In this document: in pieces, positions 16,366 to 24,970 of the stretch | Numbering within the stretch: the stretch's first letter is position 1 | Layout of the letters: each line of letters opens with the position of its first letter | Source: Gordonia polyisoprenivorans | GTDB taxonomy: Bacteria > Actinomycetota > Actinomycetes > Mycobacteriales > Mycobacteriaceae | Assembly (NCBI RefSeq): GCF_017654315.1 | Contig: NZ_CP072203.1 | Span: 1,488,001-1,552,000 of the forward strand | Reading direction: 5' to 3' | DNA length: 64,000 bases | Position numbers and translations under genes: made by a program | The notes under the pieces: generated by a model | Seen by the model: only the letters and a program-made list of their open reading frames with translations | Databases searched by the model: none | What the model was told of the DNA's origin: nothing

Positions 16366-18033
16366 TCAGCCCTGGTCGCGCAATTCCCGCCGCAGGATCT
16401 TGCCGGTGACGGTCTTGGGGAGGTCCGAGACCACATCCACCGAGCGCGGGTACTTGTAGGCGGCCATCTGCTCCTTGCAGAAGGCGATCAGTTCATCGGG
16501 ATCGACGGACTGTCCCTCCCGAAGGGACACATAGGCTTTCACGGTTTCGCCACGATAGTCGTCGGGCACGCCGACCACTGCTGCCTCACGCACCGCCGGA
16601 TGGGTGTAGAGCACGTCCTCGACCTCACGGGGCCACACTTTGTAGCCCGAGGCGTTGATCATGTCCTTCTTGCGGTCGACGAGATAGAACCAGCCGTCGG
16701 CATCCATGAAGCCGACGTCACCGGTGTGCAGGGCGCCGCCGGGGATCGATTTCTCGGTGGCCTCCGGCTTGTTCCAGTAGCCGGCCACCACCTGTGGGCC
16801 GGACGTCACGAACTCGCCGACCTCGCCGACAGCGACGTCGTTGCCCGCCTCGTCGACGACGCGCACCACCGTGTTGAACACCGGCACACCCACCGACAAC
16901 GCTCCCGACGCGGGATCGACCGGCGCCCGAACACCCAGCGGCACACCGTGAGACGGGGAATTGGTCTCGGTGAGTCCGTAGATGTTGTGGATGTAGGCCC
17001 CGAAGACCTGCTCGAGCCGATCACCCATCGCCGGGGCGATGGGCGCGCCACCGGAGTACAGGATGCGCAGACTCTCGAAGTCGTCGGCGCCGGCACCCGG
17101 CGCCGACGCGAGAGCGTTGAACGCGGTGATCGCGGCGACCGTGAACACCGGACGGTGTTCACGGATGGCGTCGAGCATGACCGACGGCTCGAAGCGATGT
17201 GCCAGGATCAGCGGTGAGCGGGCGATCATCGCGAACATGACGTGACCGACCAGTCCGGTGATGTGGAACAGCGGCGCGATACCAAGGATTCCTTCGCCGG
17301 GTTTCAGTCCGGTCCAGTCCCGATAGGTTTGCGCGTTGAACGCCAGATTGCCATGAGTGTTCATGGCGCCCTTGGGATTACCTGTGGTTCCCGAGGTGTA
17401 GGCGAGGACGGCCAGATCATCGGGCCCGGGAGAGACATCCGGGAGGTCGCCACCGACGAAGTCGTCGATGATGGTCACCAGATCGAGAGTGCCCTCGGGC
17501 CGGGTGCGCTCGAGCTCGGCGAACAACCGGGGATCGCTGCGCGTCTGGAAGTCCAACGCGGAGCACGTGATCACGGTGTGCACCGACGTCGACCCCGACT
17601 CGATGACCCCCTTGGCGACACCGGTGTAGAGGTCGTCGAGGGTGAGCAATGCCACGGCGCCGGAATCGGTGAGCAGATAGGTGAGCTCGCGGGCCTTGTT
17701 CATCGGGTTGATCGCCACGGCGGCGCCACCGGCCCGCCACGCGGCGAGGAGTCCGATTACGAACGCCGGATTGTTCTGGACGTACAGACCGAGGCGGTCA
17801 CCATCGCCGAAACCATGCTCGCGCAACGTGACTGCGGCGGCACGTGAGGCGCGATCGACCTCGGCGAAGGTCAACGACTGATCGAAGTAGATCAGGAAGA
17901 CGTCGTCGGGATTCTCGGCGACGGCGGCGTCGAACAACGCGAGGCCCGACACGTACTCCGTCGTGATGTCACCGGCGGTGCCCGGCGGGTACAGCGATGA
18001 CCAGGGTCGCGCGGCGTAGAGTCCCTCGCTCAC
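16366..18033 (-). CDS. acyl-CoA synthetase (AMP-binding family)
   Basis: A 555-residue ANL-superfamily ligase that activates a carboxylic acid as acyl-AMP and then acyl-CoA. Core motifs are present: the P-loop YTSGTTGNPKGA, YGLTE, TGD, DRKKDMINASGYKVWPREVE and the C-terminal catalytic Lys in KTVTGKILRREL. GTG 18033 overlaps the stop of the cyclase-family gene by 4 bases, so both are in one operon. It is clearly paralogous to the synthetase at 20073 (shared YIHN-YGLTET-SPSH and LSVGVPVF-TVVRVV). Substrate unknown; an aromatic or branched acid fits the neighbourhood. Confidence 0.9.
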   Translation of the reverse strand: MSEGLYAARPWSSLYPPGTAGDITTEYVSGLALFDAAVAENPDDVFLIYFDQSLTFAEVDRASRAAAVTLREHGFGDGDRLGLYVQNNPAFVIGLLAAWRAGGAAVAINPMNKARELTYLLTDSGAVALLTLDDLYTGVAKGVIESGSTSVHTVITCSALDFQTRSDPRLFAELERTRPEGTLDLVTIIDDFVGGDLPDVSPGPDDLAVLAYTSGTTGNPKGAMNTHGNLAFNAQTYRDWTGLKPGEGILGIAPLFHITGLVGHVMFAMIARSPLILAHRFEPSVMLDAIREHRPVFTVAAITAFNALASAPGAGADDFESLRILYSGGAPIAPAMGDRLEQVFGAYIHNIYGLTETNSPSHGVPLGVRAPVDPASGALSVGVPVFNTVVRVVDEAGNDVAVGEVGEFVTSGPQVVAGYWNKPEATEKSIPGGALHTGDVGFMDADGWFYLVDRKKDMINASGYKVWPREVEDVLYTHPAVREAAVVGVPDDYRGETVKAYVSLREGQSVDPDELIAFCKEQMAAYKYPRSVDVVSDLPKTVTGKILRRELRDQG

Positions 18034-18995
18034 TTGATCACCACCGGGTTGACCGGCGAGCCGGTGGCGTTGTGGATCTTCAACGGTGCTGCGACATAGA
18101 AGAACTCGTACACTCCGTCGTCGGCACAGTCGGCGGCGAGCTTCTCCAGGTCACAGATCTCGGTGAAGGCGATGCCGAGGTTGCGCATCAACGCGTTGTG
18201 CAGCACCAGGGCGACCCCGTTGTTGGGGTCGGTGGTGATTTCGTTGGCGATGGTGTCGGTCACCAGGTTGGGGATCTCCTTGGCCTGGAACCACTCCACG
18301 AGTTCGGGTGAGTACACCAGGCCCGGCTCGCAGAAGTCGTCGTAGAACTTGTCGCCCTGCTGGAAGAATAGTTCGAGATGGTTGGTCCTGATGATCAGGA
18401 TGTCGCGCGGCTTGATCTCGATTCCCTGTGCCTGCGCACACTTTTCGAGATCGGTGTGATCGTAGGTCTCGCGCGGGCCGAGGTGGTCGACGCCGCGGTG
18501 GCGCGCCATGTCGAGCAGCACGGCCCGGCCGGCGACGCCACGCTCGGCGATCGGCTCGACACTGGCCTTGTCGAGGCCGCCGATGGTGGTCCGGGCGTCG
18601 AAGCCGTTCCAGATCTTGCCGCCGTACCAGACGTGTCCCAGCGCGTCGTACTGTGTGGAGCCCTGCAGGAAGGCGTTGATCTTGTCGTCGGCGTAGTGCA
18701 GGCCGCCGGGGAACGCGGGGCCGTCGCCACCGTCGTCCCAGTGCGACTCGTCGAGGATCATCTCGCGGGTGGCGGGGCTGCGGCCCGGCCAGACCGGATC
18801 GCCCTTCGGGTCGCCGATCAGGCGTTGCAGGGTGAACAGCGCGCCCTTCTTGATGAGCGACGCGCCGGCGATCACCTGTTCGGCGGTCAGGTAGTTGAGG
18901 CTGCCGACCTCGTCGTCGGGGCCCCACTTGCCCCAGTTGGTCGGCGCGTTGTCGAGGAGTTCGGTGAGCTGGGGGGCTTCGGGAGCGGTGGTCAT
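18030..18995 (-). CDS. cyclase-family (kynurenine-formamidase-like) metal hydrolase
   Basis: A 321-residue member of the cyclase family (PF04199 type), metal-dependent hydrolases that open amides, lactones or imides. The metal site appears as GSTQYDALGHVWYGG, a variant of the classic HxGTHxDxPxH in which the first His positions are replaced, as in the longer cyclase subfamily. ATG 18995 follows GGAGGAT at good spacing; the frame is open further upstream but without support. Upstream lie several GTTCAG half-sites and a full operator at 19143. It probably supplies the acid that the co-transcribed synthetase activates. Confidence 0.85.
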   Translation of the reverse strand: MTTAPEAPQLTELLDNAPTNWGKWGPDDEVGSLNYLTAEQVIAGASLIKKGALFTLQRLIGDPKGDPVWPGRSPATREMILDESHWDDGGDGPAFPGGLHYADDKINAFLQGSTQYDALGHVWYGGKIWNGFDARTTIGGLDKASVEPIAERGVAGRAVLLDMARHRGVDHLGPRETYDHTDLEKCAQAQGIEIKPRDILIIRTNHLELFFQQGDKFYDDFCEPGLVYSPELVEWFQAKEIPNLVTDTIANEITTDPNNGVALVLHNALMRNLGIAFTEICDLEKLAADCADDGVYEFFYVAAPLKIHNATGSPVNPVVIK

Positions 18996-19024
18996 CGTTG
19001 ATCCTCCAGTGATGAGCGAGTGTT

Positions 19025-19060
19025 CTGAACTGTGCGAGCGATCGTTCAGGCCGGGTTCAG
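19025..19060. promoter_or_regulatory. cluster of CTGAAC/GTTCAG half-sites upstream of the cyclase gene
   Basis: CTGAAC at 19025-19030 and GTTCAG at 19044-19049 and 19055-19060 repeat the arms of the full operators at 19143 and 19972. They lie 30-65 bases before the cyclase start, where the promoter and leader should be, and may give the XRE-TetR protein extra contacts. Confidence 0.4.
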
Positions 19061-19140
19061 TGAGATGAGCATCACAGATGCCCCCGGGGTGCGTCAACCC
19101 CCTCGGCCTAGCGGTGTTCGGGTGACGAAGTGGGCCGGGC

Positions 19141-19161
19141 GAGTTCAGTTCTGCTGAACTC
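19141..19161. promoter_or_regulatory. operator GTTCAG-N5-CTGAAC at the 3' end of the XRE-TetR gene
   Basis: GAGTTCAG-TTCTG-CTGAACTC is a perfect 8+8 inverted repeat. It covers the stop codon of the XRE-TetR gene and lies about 150 bases upstream of the cyclase operon. The same 17-bp core occurs at 19972, at the other end of the gene. Confidence 0.65.
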
Positions 19162-19981
19162 GGTGGCCCATCATCGCCAGGGCGAGTTCGGCGTATTCGG
19201 CGGCGACCTCGGCCGGTGATTGCGGGCCGCCGGATGAGTACCAGTAGGGCAGTGCCATGCACATCGTGGCGATGGCCCGGCCGGTGTTGTGCGGGTTGGG
19301 GGTGGTGAACTCGCCGGCCGCCACGGCGTCCGCGGCAACGACGTCAAGGTGCTGTTGGACACGGCGTCGCGAGTCGGCGACGCGGGTTCGGTCGGGCTCC
19401 TCGAGGCTGCGCATCTCGGTGGCGGCGATGAAGGCGAGGTCGCGCCGGTGCGTGTGGCACAGGGCGAGCGCCTCCACCATGAGCGCGAAAGATGGCACCG
19501 GATGCGGATTTTCATTGGCAGCTGCCGACATCCGCCAATGCACCTCGGTCATCATGACGTCGAAGAGCGCGACGAGTAGCTGCTGCTTGCTCCGATAGTG
19601 GTGATAGATCCCGGCGACGCTGATCCCCGCCGCGCCGGCGACCACGCGCATGGTGGCACCGTGATAGCCGGTCTCGGTGAACACCTCCACCGCGGCGGCC
19701 AGGACGGGGTCGAGGTCGAGGTCGGCGAAGTGTCGCCAGTCGTCGTCCCCGCGAGCCGGAGTCGGACGGACGAAGGTGTCGCCGGCCAGCAGGGCGCCGG
19801 CGGTTACCCCGAGCACCGCGGCGACGGCGTTGAGTCGTTCGACGGTGACGGCGACCTTGTTGTTCTCGATCGCGCTCATCGTGCCGACACTGACCTCGAG
19901 GCGCCCGGCGAGATCACGCAGGGTCATCCCCGCGTTCTCCCGCGCTCGTCGCACCGCGGCACCCACCGCAGGTTCAGTCAC
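19145..19981 (-). CDS. XRE-TetR fusion regulator
   Basis: A 278-residue regulator with two DNA-binding domains. Residues ~8-60 are an XRE helix-turn-helix (MTLRDLAGRLEVSVGTMSAIENNK); residues ~90-135 are a TetR helix-turn-helix (ATMRVVAGAAGISVAGIYHHYRSKQQLL), followed by a TetR ligand domain. I start at GTG 19981, inside the operator GTTCAG-N5-CTGAAC; a TTG at 19990 is possible. It has the same orientation as the cyclase-synthetase operon downstream and is divergent from the paralogous synthetase. It probably represses all three units with an acyl-CoA or related ligand. A paralogue with the same domain order is at 56259. Confidence 0.85.
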   Translation of the reverse strand: MTEPAVGAAVRRARENAGMTLRDLAGRLEVSVGTMSAIENNKVAVTVERLNAVAAVLGVTAGALLAGDTFVRPTPARGDDDWRHFADLDLDPVLAAAVEVFTETGYHGATMRVVAGAAGISVAGIYHHYRSKQQLLVALFDVMMTEVHWRMSAAANENPHPVPSFALMVEALALCHTHRRDLAFIAATEMRSLEEPDRTRVADSRRRVQQHLDVVAADAVAAGEFTTPNPHNTGRAIATMCMALPYWYSSGGPQSPAEVAAEYAELALAMMGHRVQQN

Positions 19982-19988
19982 GCTGAAC
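19972..19988. promoter_or_regulatory. operator GTTCAG-N5-CTGAAC at the XRE-TetR start
   Basis: GTTCAG-TCACG-CTGAAC overlaps the GTG start of the XRE-TetR gene and faces the divergent acyl-CoA synthetase gene at 20073. Same arms and spacing as the site at 19143, which supports a single protein binding both. Confidence 0.7.
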
Positions 19989-20072
19989 AATGTACGGGCC
20001 GAGTCGGGCGCGCGTCGCGATTCGTGCGTTTACCACTGCTGTGCGGGTTGCGGCCGTACACTCACGCACGCG

Positions 20073-21827
20073 ATGCGCACACCAGACGACCTCGATCCCC
20101 GACGATCGACGAGCGGCCCGGGCCCCGGCGACTACGACCGGCGCCCGTGGCTGGTCCACTATGCCCCGGATCTGGGTGCGCACCTGACGCCGGGCGCTGC
20201 GAATGCATTGCAGATGTTCGAGGCGACCGTCGCCGACCGGCCCGATGGCAACGCGCTGGACTACCTCGGACAAACGATGACGTGGCGGGAGGTCGACGAG
20301 GCTGCCGACGCGGTGGCCGGTCTGCTGGTCGCGCGCGGCTTCGCACCCGGCGATCGACTCGCCATGCTCCTTCAGAACGACCCCGCGTTCATCATCTGTC
20401 TCGTCGCGGCGTGGCGGGCGGGAGGGATCGCCGCGCTCATCAGCCCGATGGTCACCGCCGACGAACTCCGGCAACGACTCCGCGACCACACGCCGACGGC
20501 GCTGGTCGCACTCGACGACCTCTACCTCGACGTCGTCTCACCACTGCTCGCCGACGGAACCAGCAGCGTGCGCGTCGTGATCACCACGTCACCGCTGGAC
20601 GGACCGAGCGGTCCGGTCGACGAGCCGAGGCTCTTCGCCGAGGTCACCCGCCGCACCGTCGCCGATGCCGTCGACCTTCGCACACTGATCGCGAATGGGC
20701 GTGCGCGACAAGGCATTGCGCCTCGACCGATCGGCCCGCGGGACATCGCGGTGGTGATGGCCACCTCCGGCACCACAGGGCCGCCGAAGGGTGCGTGTCT
20801 GACCCACGCCAACGTCGTGTTCAGCGCGCACGTCTACCGACGATGGTGCGCACTCGGGGCCGAGCCGATCCTCGCCGCCTCGCCGCTGTTCCATGTCACC
20901 GGCCTGATCGGGGCCGCGGCGCTGTCGATGCTGACCGGGTCCCCGCTGGTGCTCACCCACCGGTTCCGGGCCGACGTCGTCCTCGACGCGATCCGCCGTA
21001 CCCGGCCCCGGTTCATGGTTGCGGTGATCACCGCCTACATCGCACTCGCCGACGAACCATCGTTGCTGCCAGGGGATCTCGACTCCCTAGAACTTCGGTT
21101 GTCCGGTGGGGCGCCGATCGATCCGGCGATCGCCTCGCGCCTACAGGATCGTCTCGGAGGCTACATCCACAACGTCTACGGACTGACCGAGACGTCGTCG
21201 CCGTCGCACATGGTGCCCATCGGCGCGCAGGCGCCCTTCGACTCGGAAACCGGGGTGCTCTCGGTCGGGGTGCCGGTCTTCGACACCGTCGTGCGCGTCG
21301 TCGGTGATGACGGAGCAGATCTACCGCCCGGCCAGATCGGCGAGCTGGTGGTCTCCGGCCCGCAGGTGATCGGCGGTTACTGGCGTAACCCTCGTGCCGA
21401 CGCCGAGGCCTTCGCCGGCGGCGAATTGCGCACCGGGGACATCGGTTTCATGGATACCGACGGCTGGTTCTATGTCATCGACCGCAAGAGCGAGATCATC
21501 AACGCCTCCGGTTTCAAGGTCTGGCCCAACGAGGTCGAACGGGTCCTGCGCACTCATCCCGCGGTGCTCGACGCGGCGGTGGTCGGCATCCCCGACGACT
21601 ACCGTGGCGAGTCGGTCAAAGCCTTCGTTGTTGTTGCCGAATTGGAAGCCTCCGAAAAGGATGTCGCCGAGGAGGATTCGGCGGAGATGGTCGCGCCGAC
21701 CGAGCAGGAGCTCATCGACTACTGCCGAGATCATCTGGCGGCCTTCAAGTATCCGCGCGAGATCGAGCTGGTCGGCGAACTGCCCCGCACCGCCACCGGG
21801 AAGTTGTTGCGGCGCAAGCTGCGGTGA
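20073..21827 (+). CDS. acyl-CoA synthetase (paralogue of the 16366 gene)
   Basis: A 584-residue AMP-binding ligase with MATSGTTGPPKGA, GYIHNVYGLTETSSPSH, RTGDIGFMDTDG, DRKSEIINASGFKVWPNEVE and the catalytic Lys in RTATGKLLRRKL. Close similarity to the 16366 product across the whole length marks a duplication; this copy has an acidic insertion near residue 545 (ELEASEKDVAEEDSAE). ATG 20073 is chosen because the first conserved residues follow it; there is no strong ribosome binding site. It is divergent from the XRE-TetR regulator and likely shares its operator at 19972. Confidence 0.88.
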   Translation: MRTPDDLDPRRSTSGPGPGDYDRRPWLVHYAPDLGAHLTPGAANALQMFEATVADRPDGNALDYLGQTMTWREVDEAADAVAGLLVARGFAPGDRLAMLLQNDPAFIICLVAAWRAGGIAALISPMVTADELRQRLRDHTPTALVALDDLYLDVVSPLLADGTSSVRVVITTSPLDGPSGPVDEPRLFAEVTRRTVADAVDLRTLIANGRARQGIAPRPIGPRDIAVVMATSGTTGPPKGACLTHANVVFSAHVYRRWCALGAEPILAASPLFHVTGLIGAAALSMLTGSPLVLTHRFRADVVLDAIRRTRPRFMVAVITAYIALADEPSLLPGDLDSLELRLSGGAPIDPAIASRLQDRLGGYIHNVYGLTETSSPSHMVPIGAQAPFDSETGVLSVGVPVFDTVVRVVGDDGADLPPGQIGELVVSGPQVIGGYWRNPRADAEAFAGGELRTGDIGFMDTDGWFYVIDRKSEIINASGFKVWPNEVERVLRTHPAVLDAAVVGIPDDYRGESVKAFVVVAELEASEKDVAEEDSAEMVAPTEQELIDYCRDHLAAFKYPREIELVGELPRTATGKLLRRKLR

Positions 21828-21916
21828 GGTGTCCCTGTCGGATCAGTGATCCGGTGAGGACAGTTGGACCGCGGCCGATCTCGAGAGTTGTCGCAACCGG
21901 TCGATAAGATCCTTTC

Positions 21917-22359
21917 ATGCTGACGGCGTGGGCTGATGAGAGCCGGTCGCGCCCGGACCTCGATCCGAACGCATATCTCCTCACCGCCGCGTTATGCGAG
22001 GAGGACGACGTGTCTGAGCTCCGCAAGACGATGGAAAGTATGCGGATTGGTGAGCCCAAGGTGCATTGGCACGGCAGTAGCGAGGAGCGCCGGGCGGAGT
22101 TAGTGGCAACGGTGGCTGAGCTGCCGGTGACCGCCCTCGTCACCGTGCACGTCGAACCGGGCGCGACTGACCGTCGACATCGGCGAAAGTGTATGGAGTA
22201 TCTACTGCCTCACTTGGCGAGCATGCTGTGGGTCGGCTCGAGCCGGCATTGTGGATTGCCGATGTTGTGTGCGGCGCCGTAGTGCAAGCGCGCATCGGTC
22301 GTCGGGACTATCTCGAGGCACTCCGTGGCGCTGTCGAACTGCACAACGTCATTGGCTGA
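21917..22359 (+). pseudogene. broken DUF3800-like gene
   Basis: The first frame gives WADESRSRPDLDPNAYLLTAALC and runs to RRKCMEYLLPHLASM, then ends in unrelated residues and a stop at 22282. In another frame from about 22237 the sequence reads LEPALWIADVVCGAVVQARI and DYLEALRGAVELHNVIG before a stop at 22359, which is the expected C-terminal part (PALWIADVVAGAV) of the same type of protein. A stretch of perhaps 50-60 residues is missing between the halves, so the gene seems to have an internal deletion with a frame change. DUF3800 proteins have an RNase H-like DE-D pattern and often belong to mobile or defence regions. Assignment to the family is tentative. Confidence 0.55.
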
Positions 22360-22518
22360 TGAACGACGCAAGCCGCAGGCCTCGTCATCCGGCGAGTAAT
22401 CCTGCGGCTCACTTCCATACCCACCGCGATGGGTTGGCTACTCTGTCGAGATTACGTGTCCGGTAGTTCCGGCGCAACCGACGTCTGCCTCCCTGCCCGA
22501 CCCCACCACCGGCCCCGA

Positions 22519-23901
22519 TCACCGCAACGGGTAGAAATCCGCCTGGTTTCCCGACGCCGCTGCCGCGAGGGTCGCCGCGACCCGCTCGACGTCGTCGCGC
22601 AGCGTGGCGATCGTGACGCGCACGTGGTCGCCACCGCGCTGCGGCTCGACGATGAACGGATCACCCGGTGCGACCTGAATGCCGTTGGCGGCCAGATGGA
22701 TCAATGCGTTGCGTTCGTCGGAGACCGGCACCCACACGTTGAGGCCGTCGGTGCCGCCCACGTCGATTCCCTTGTCCGCCAACGCCTCGACCAGTGCCGC
22801 GCGGCGGGCCCGATACGCCGCGCGGGCGTTGTCGACGGCGGCGACGGACGTCTCGTCGGTGAGCAGTTCATAGAGCACCCGTTGCAGCAGGCGCGGGGTC
22901 CAGCTGGGTCCGAGCATACGGGTGGCGGTGACCCGGTCGATCACGTCGCGCGGACCGGTCATCGCGGCGATCCGCAGGTCGGGGCCGTGTGACTTGGAGA
23001 AGCTGCGCACATGGACCACCTGATCGGGCAGCCACCGGCCCAGGCTGATGTCGGGGGCGGCGACGGCGGCGCCGCTGTGGTCGTCCTCGATGACGACGCA
23101 CCGCGTCCCCCGGACGGCACGCGCGAGATCGCGGGCGCGGGCCGCGGTCATGCTGACACCGGTCGGGTTGTGGGCGCGCGGCTGCAGGAGCGCCACCGTG
23201 GGGGCCTGGGCCATCGCGCGGGCGAACGCATCCGGATCGGGCCCGTGGCGGTCGATCGGCACCGGGATGTGCTGCAGGCCAAGGGTGTCGAGGAGATCGA
23301 GGAACTGCGGAAACGTCGGGTCCTCGACGATGACGCGGTCACCGAAGCGGGTGACCGCCTGCAGCGAGCGGGTCACCGCGTCGAGGGCGCCGTCGACGAC
23401 GGTCAGTGCCTGCGCCTTGGACGGCCAACGGGTGCGCAGCAGGTCGCCGAGCTCGGGAACCACGGGATGATCGTGATAGCTGGTCGTCGCGGCCCGCTCG
23501 GCCACATTCGACAGTGCGGCCTTCAGTTCGGGGAGCAGCTCGGGGTCCGGTGACCCCTTCGACAGATCGAGCCCGATGCTGCCGTGGGTGCGGGCCATCG
23601 TCGCGGTGCGCGACACCCGGGGCACCTCCGGTGCAACGGCGCCGTCGGCGACGAACGTGCCGCTGCGTCCGCGCGAGACCACCAGGCCCGAGCGGGACAA
23701 CGCCTTCCACCCGTAGCTGACGGTCGCGGGGGAGACCCCGAGCTGGGCGGACAGGTCGCGCACCGTGGGTAAACGATCACCCGGGACGAGTTCACCATTG
23801 CGGATCATCCGTCCGATGGCACCGGCGATCCCCGCAGGTGTGGGGTCGTCGATCACGATGCGCTGCGGCGTCACCTCGGTGGCGGGGTCGTGCACGGTCA
23901 T
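22519..23901 (-). CDS. MocR-type GntR/aminotransferase regulator
   Basis: A 460-residue PLP-dependent transcription factor. Residues ~15-85 are a GntR winged helix (GDRLPTVRDLSAQLGVSPATVSYGWKALSRSGLVVSRGRSG) and residues ~120-455 an aspartate-aminotransferase fold with the PLP Lys in RSFSKSHGPDLR. ATG 23901 follows GAGG; the frame is open to 24045 without support. It is divergent from the pyrimidine catabolic operon at 24096, so it probably controls it, perhaps sensing beta-alanine or 3-aminoisobutyrate as a PLP adduct (inference). Confidence 0.9.
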   Translation of the reverse strand: MTVHDPATEVTPQRIVIDDPTPAGIAGAIGRMIRNGELVPGDRLPTVRDLSAQLGVSPATVSYGWKALSRSGLVVSRGRSGTFVADGAVAPEVPRVSRTATMARTHGSIGLDLSKGSPDPELLPELKAALSNVAERAATTSYHDHPVVPELGDLLRTRWPSKAQALTVVDGALDAVTRSLQAVTRFGDRVIVEDPTFPQFLDLLDTLGLQHIPVPIDRHGPDPDAFARAMAQAPTVALLQPRAHNPTGVSMTAARARDLARAVRGTRCVVIEDDHSGAAVAAPDISLGRWLPDQVVHVRSFSKSHGPDLRIAAMTGPRDVIDRVTATRMLGPSWTPRLLQRVLYELLTDETSVAAVDNARAAYRARRAALVEALADKGIDVGGTDGLNVWVPVSDERNALIHLAANGIQVAPGDPFIVEPQRGGDHVRVTIATLRDDVERVAATLAAAASGNQADFYPLR

Positions 23902-24004
23902 CGGATACCTCGGTGGGTCGGTCGGGGCGGTCGGTCGGGATCGAGAAGTGTCTTGTGAGGAGATTCTGTCGTTTCGGCCCCGCGGTCGTAACACATACTC
24001 CATA

Positions 24005-24032
24005 GTGAGAAATATTCCGGAAATGTTTACTC
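24005..24032. promoter_or_regulatory. candidate operator/promoter between MocR and the pyrimidine operon
   Basis: This is the AT-rich part of the 194-bp divergent gap. TTCCGGAA (24015-24022) is palindromic, and GTGAGAAA to its left loosely mirrors TTTACTC to its right. The dyad is imperfect, so this is only a candidate site for the MocR protein. Confidence 0.35.
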
Positions 24033-24095
24033 GCCAGAGTGTCATTTATTCAATCACAAGTTGACGAGTCCCACCGACGACGGAGGAAACAAGCG

Positions 24096-24944
24096 ATGAC
24101 CGTGATCAGGGCGGCGATCACCCAGGCGGAATGGACCGGCGACGAGGAGTCGATGGTCGTCAAGCACGAGGGCCTGGCCCGCGAGGCCGCGGCTCAGGGC
24201 GCGAACATCGTCTGCTTCCAGGAGCTCTTCCACGGCCCGTACTTCGGGATCGTCGAAGACGCCAAGTACTACGAATACGCGCAATCCGTCCCGGGTCCGC
24301 TGACCGAACGCTTCGCCGCGATCGCGAAGGAACTCGGCATCGTCATCGTGCTGCCGGTGTACGAGGAGCAGATGGCGGGCCTCTACTACAACACCGCCGC
24401 GGTCATCGACGCCGACGGCAGCTACCTGGGCAAGTACCGCAAGAACCACATCCCCGACGTCGACCGGTTCTGGGAGAAGTTCTACTTCCGGCCCGGCAAC
24501 CTCGGCTACCCGGTCTTCGACACCGCTGTCGGCAAGGTCGGCGTCTACATCTGCTACGACCGGCACTTCCCCGAAGGCTGGCGGGAACTGGGCCTGAACG
24601 GCGCCGAGATCGTCTTCAACCCCTCGGCCACCAAACCCGGGCTCTCGAACCGACTGTGGGAACTCGAGCAGCCCGCCGCCGCGGCCGCCAACCAGTACTT
24701 CGTCGCCGCCAACAACCGGATCGGCACCGAGAGCGGCGAATTCGGCGACAAGGCGGTCACCTTCTACGGCAGCTCCTACTTCGCCGATCCGCGCGGCAAC
24801 TACGTCGGCGAGGTCGCCTCCACCGACACCGAGGAGATCGTGGTCCGCGACCTCGATCTCGACCTCGTACGCACGGTCCGCAACGACTGGCAGTTCTACC
24901 GCGATCGCCGCCCCGACAGCTACGACGCCATCCACGCCCGCTGA
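24096..24944 (+). CDS. beta-ureidopropionase-type carbon-nitrogen hydrolase
   Basis: A 282-residue nitrilase-superfamily amidase. The Glu-Lys-Cys triad is clear: Glu in CFQELFHGPYFG, Lys in GKYRKNHIP and Cys in VYICYDRHFPEGWRE. The HGPYFG and RHFPEGWRELG stretches are typical of N-carbamoyl-beta-alanine amidohydrolases, which release beta-alanine (or 3-aminoisobutyrate), CO2 and ammonia. ATG 24096 has GGAGG nine bases upstream. First gene of the operon and directly before dihydropyrimidinase, which makes its substrate. Confidence 0.88.
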   Translation: MTVIRAAITQAEWTGDEESMVVKHEGLAREAAAQGANIVCFQELFHGPYFGIVEDAKYYEYAQSVPGPLTERFAAIAKELGIVIVLPVYEEQMAGLYYNTAAVIDADGSYLGKYRKNHIPDVDRFWEKFYFRPGNLGYPVFDTAVGKVGVYICYDRHFPEGWRELGLNGAEIVFNPSATKPGLSNRLWELEQPAAAAANQYFVAANNRIGTESGEFGDKAVTFYGSSYFADPRGNYVGEVASTDTEEIVVRDLDLDLVRTVRNDWQFYRDRRPDSYDAIHAR

Positions 24945-24970
24945 CCGCGCCTTCTCGCGAGAGGATCTCC

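Noticed and set aside
21839..21853. Hairpin CGGATC-AGT-GATCCG after the second acyl-CoA synthetase
   Set aside because: Only six base pairs and no U-run; too weak to list as a terminator.
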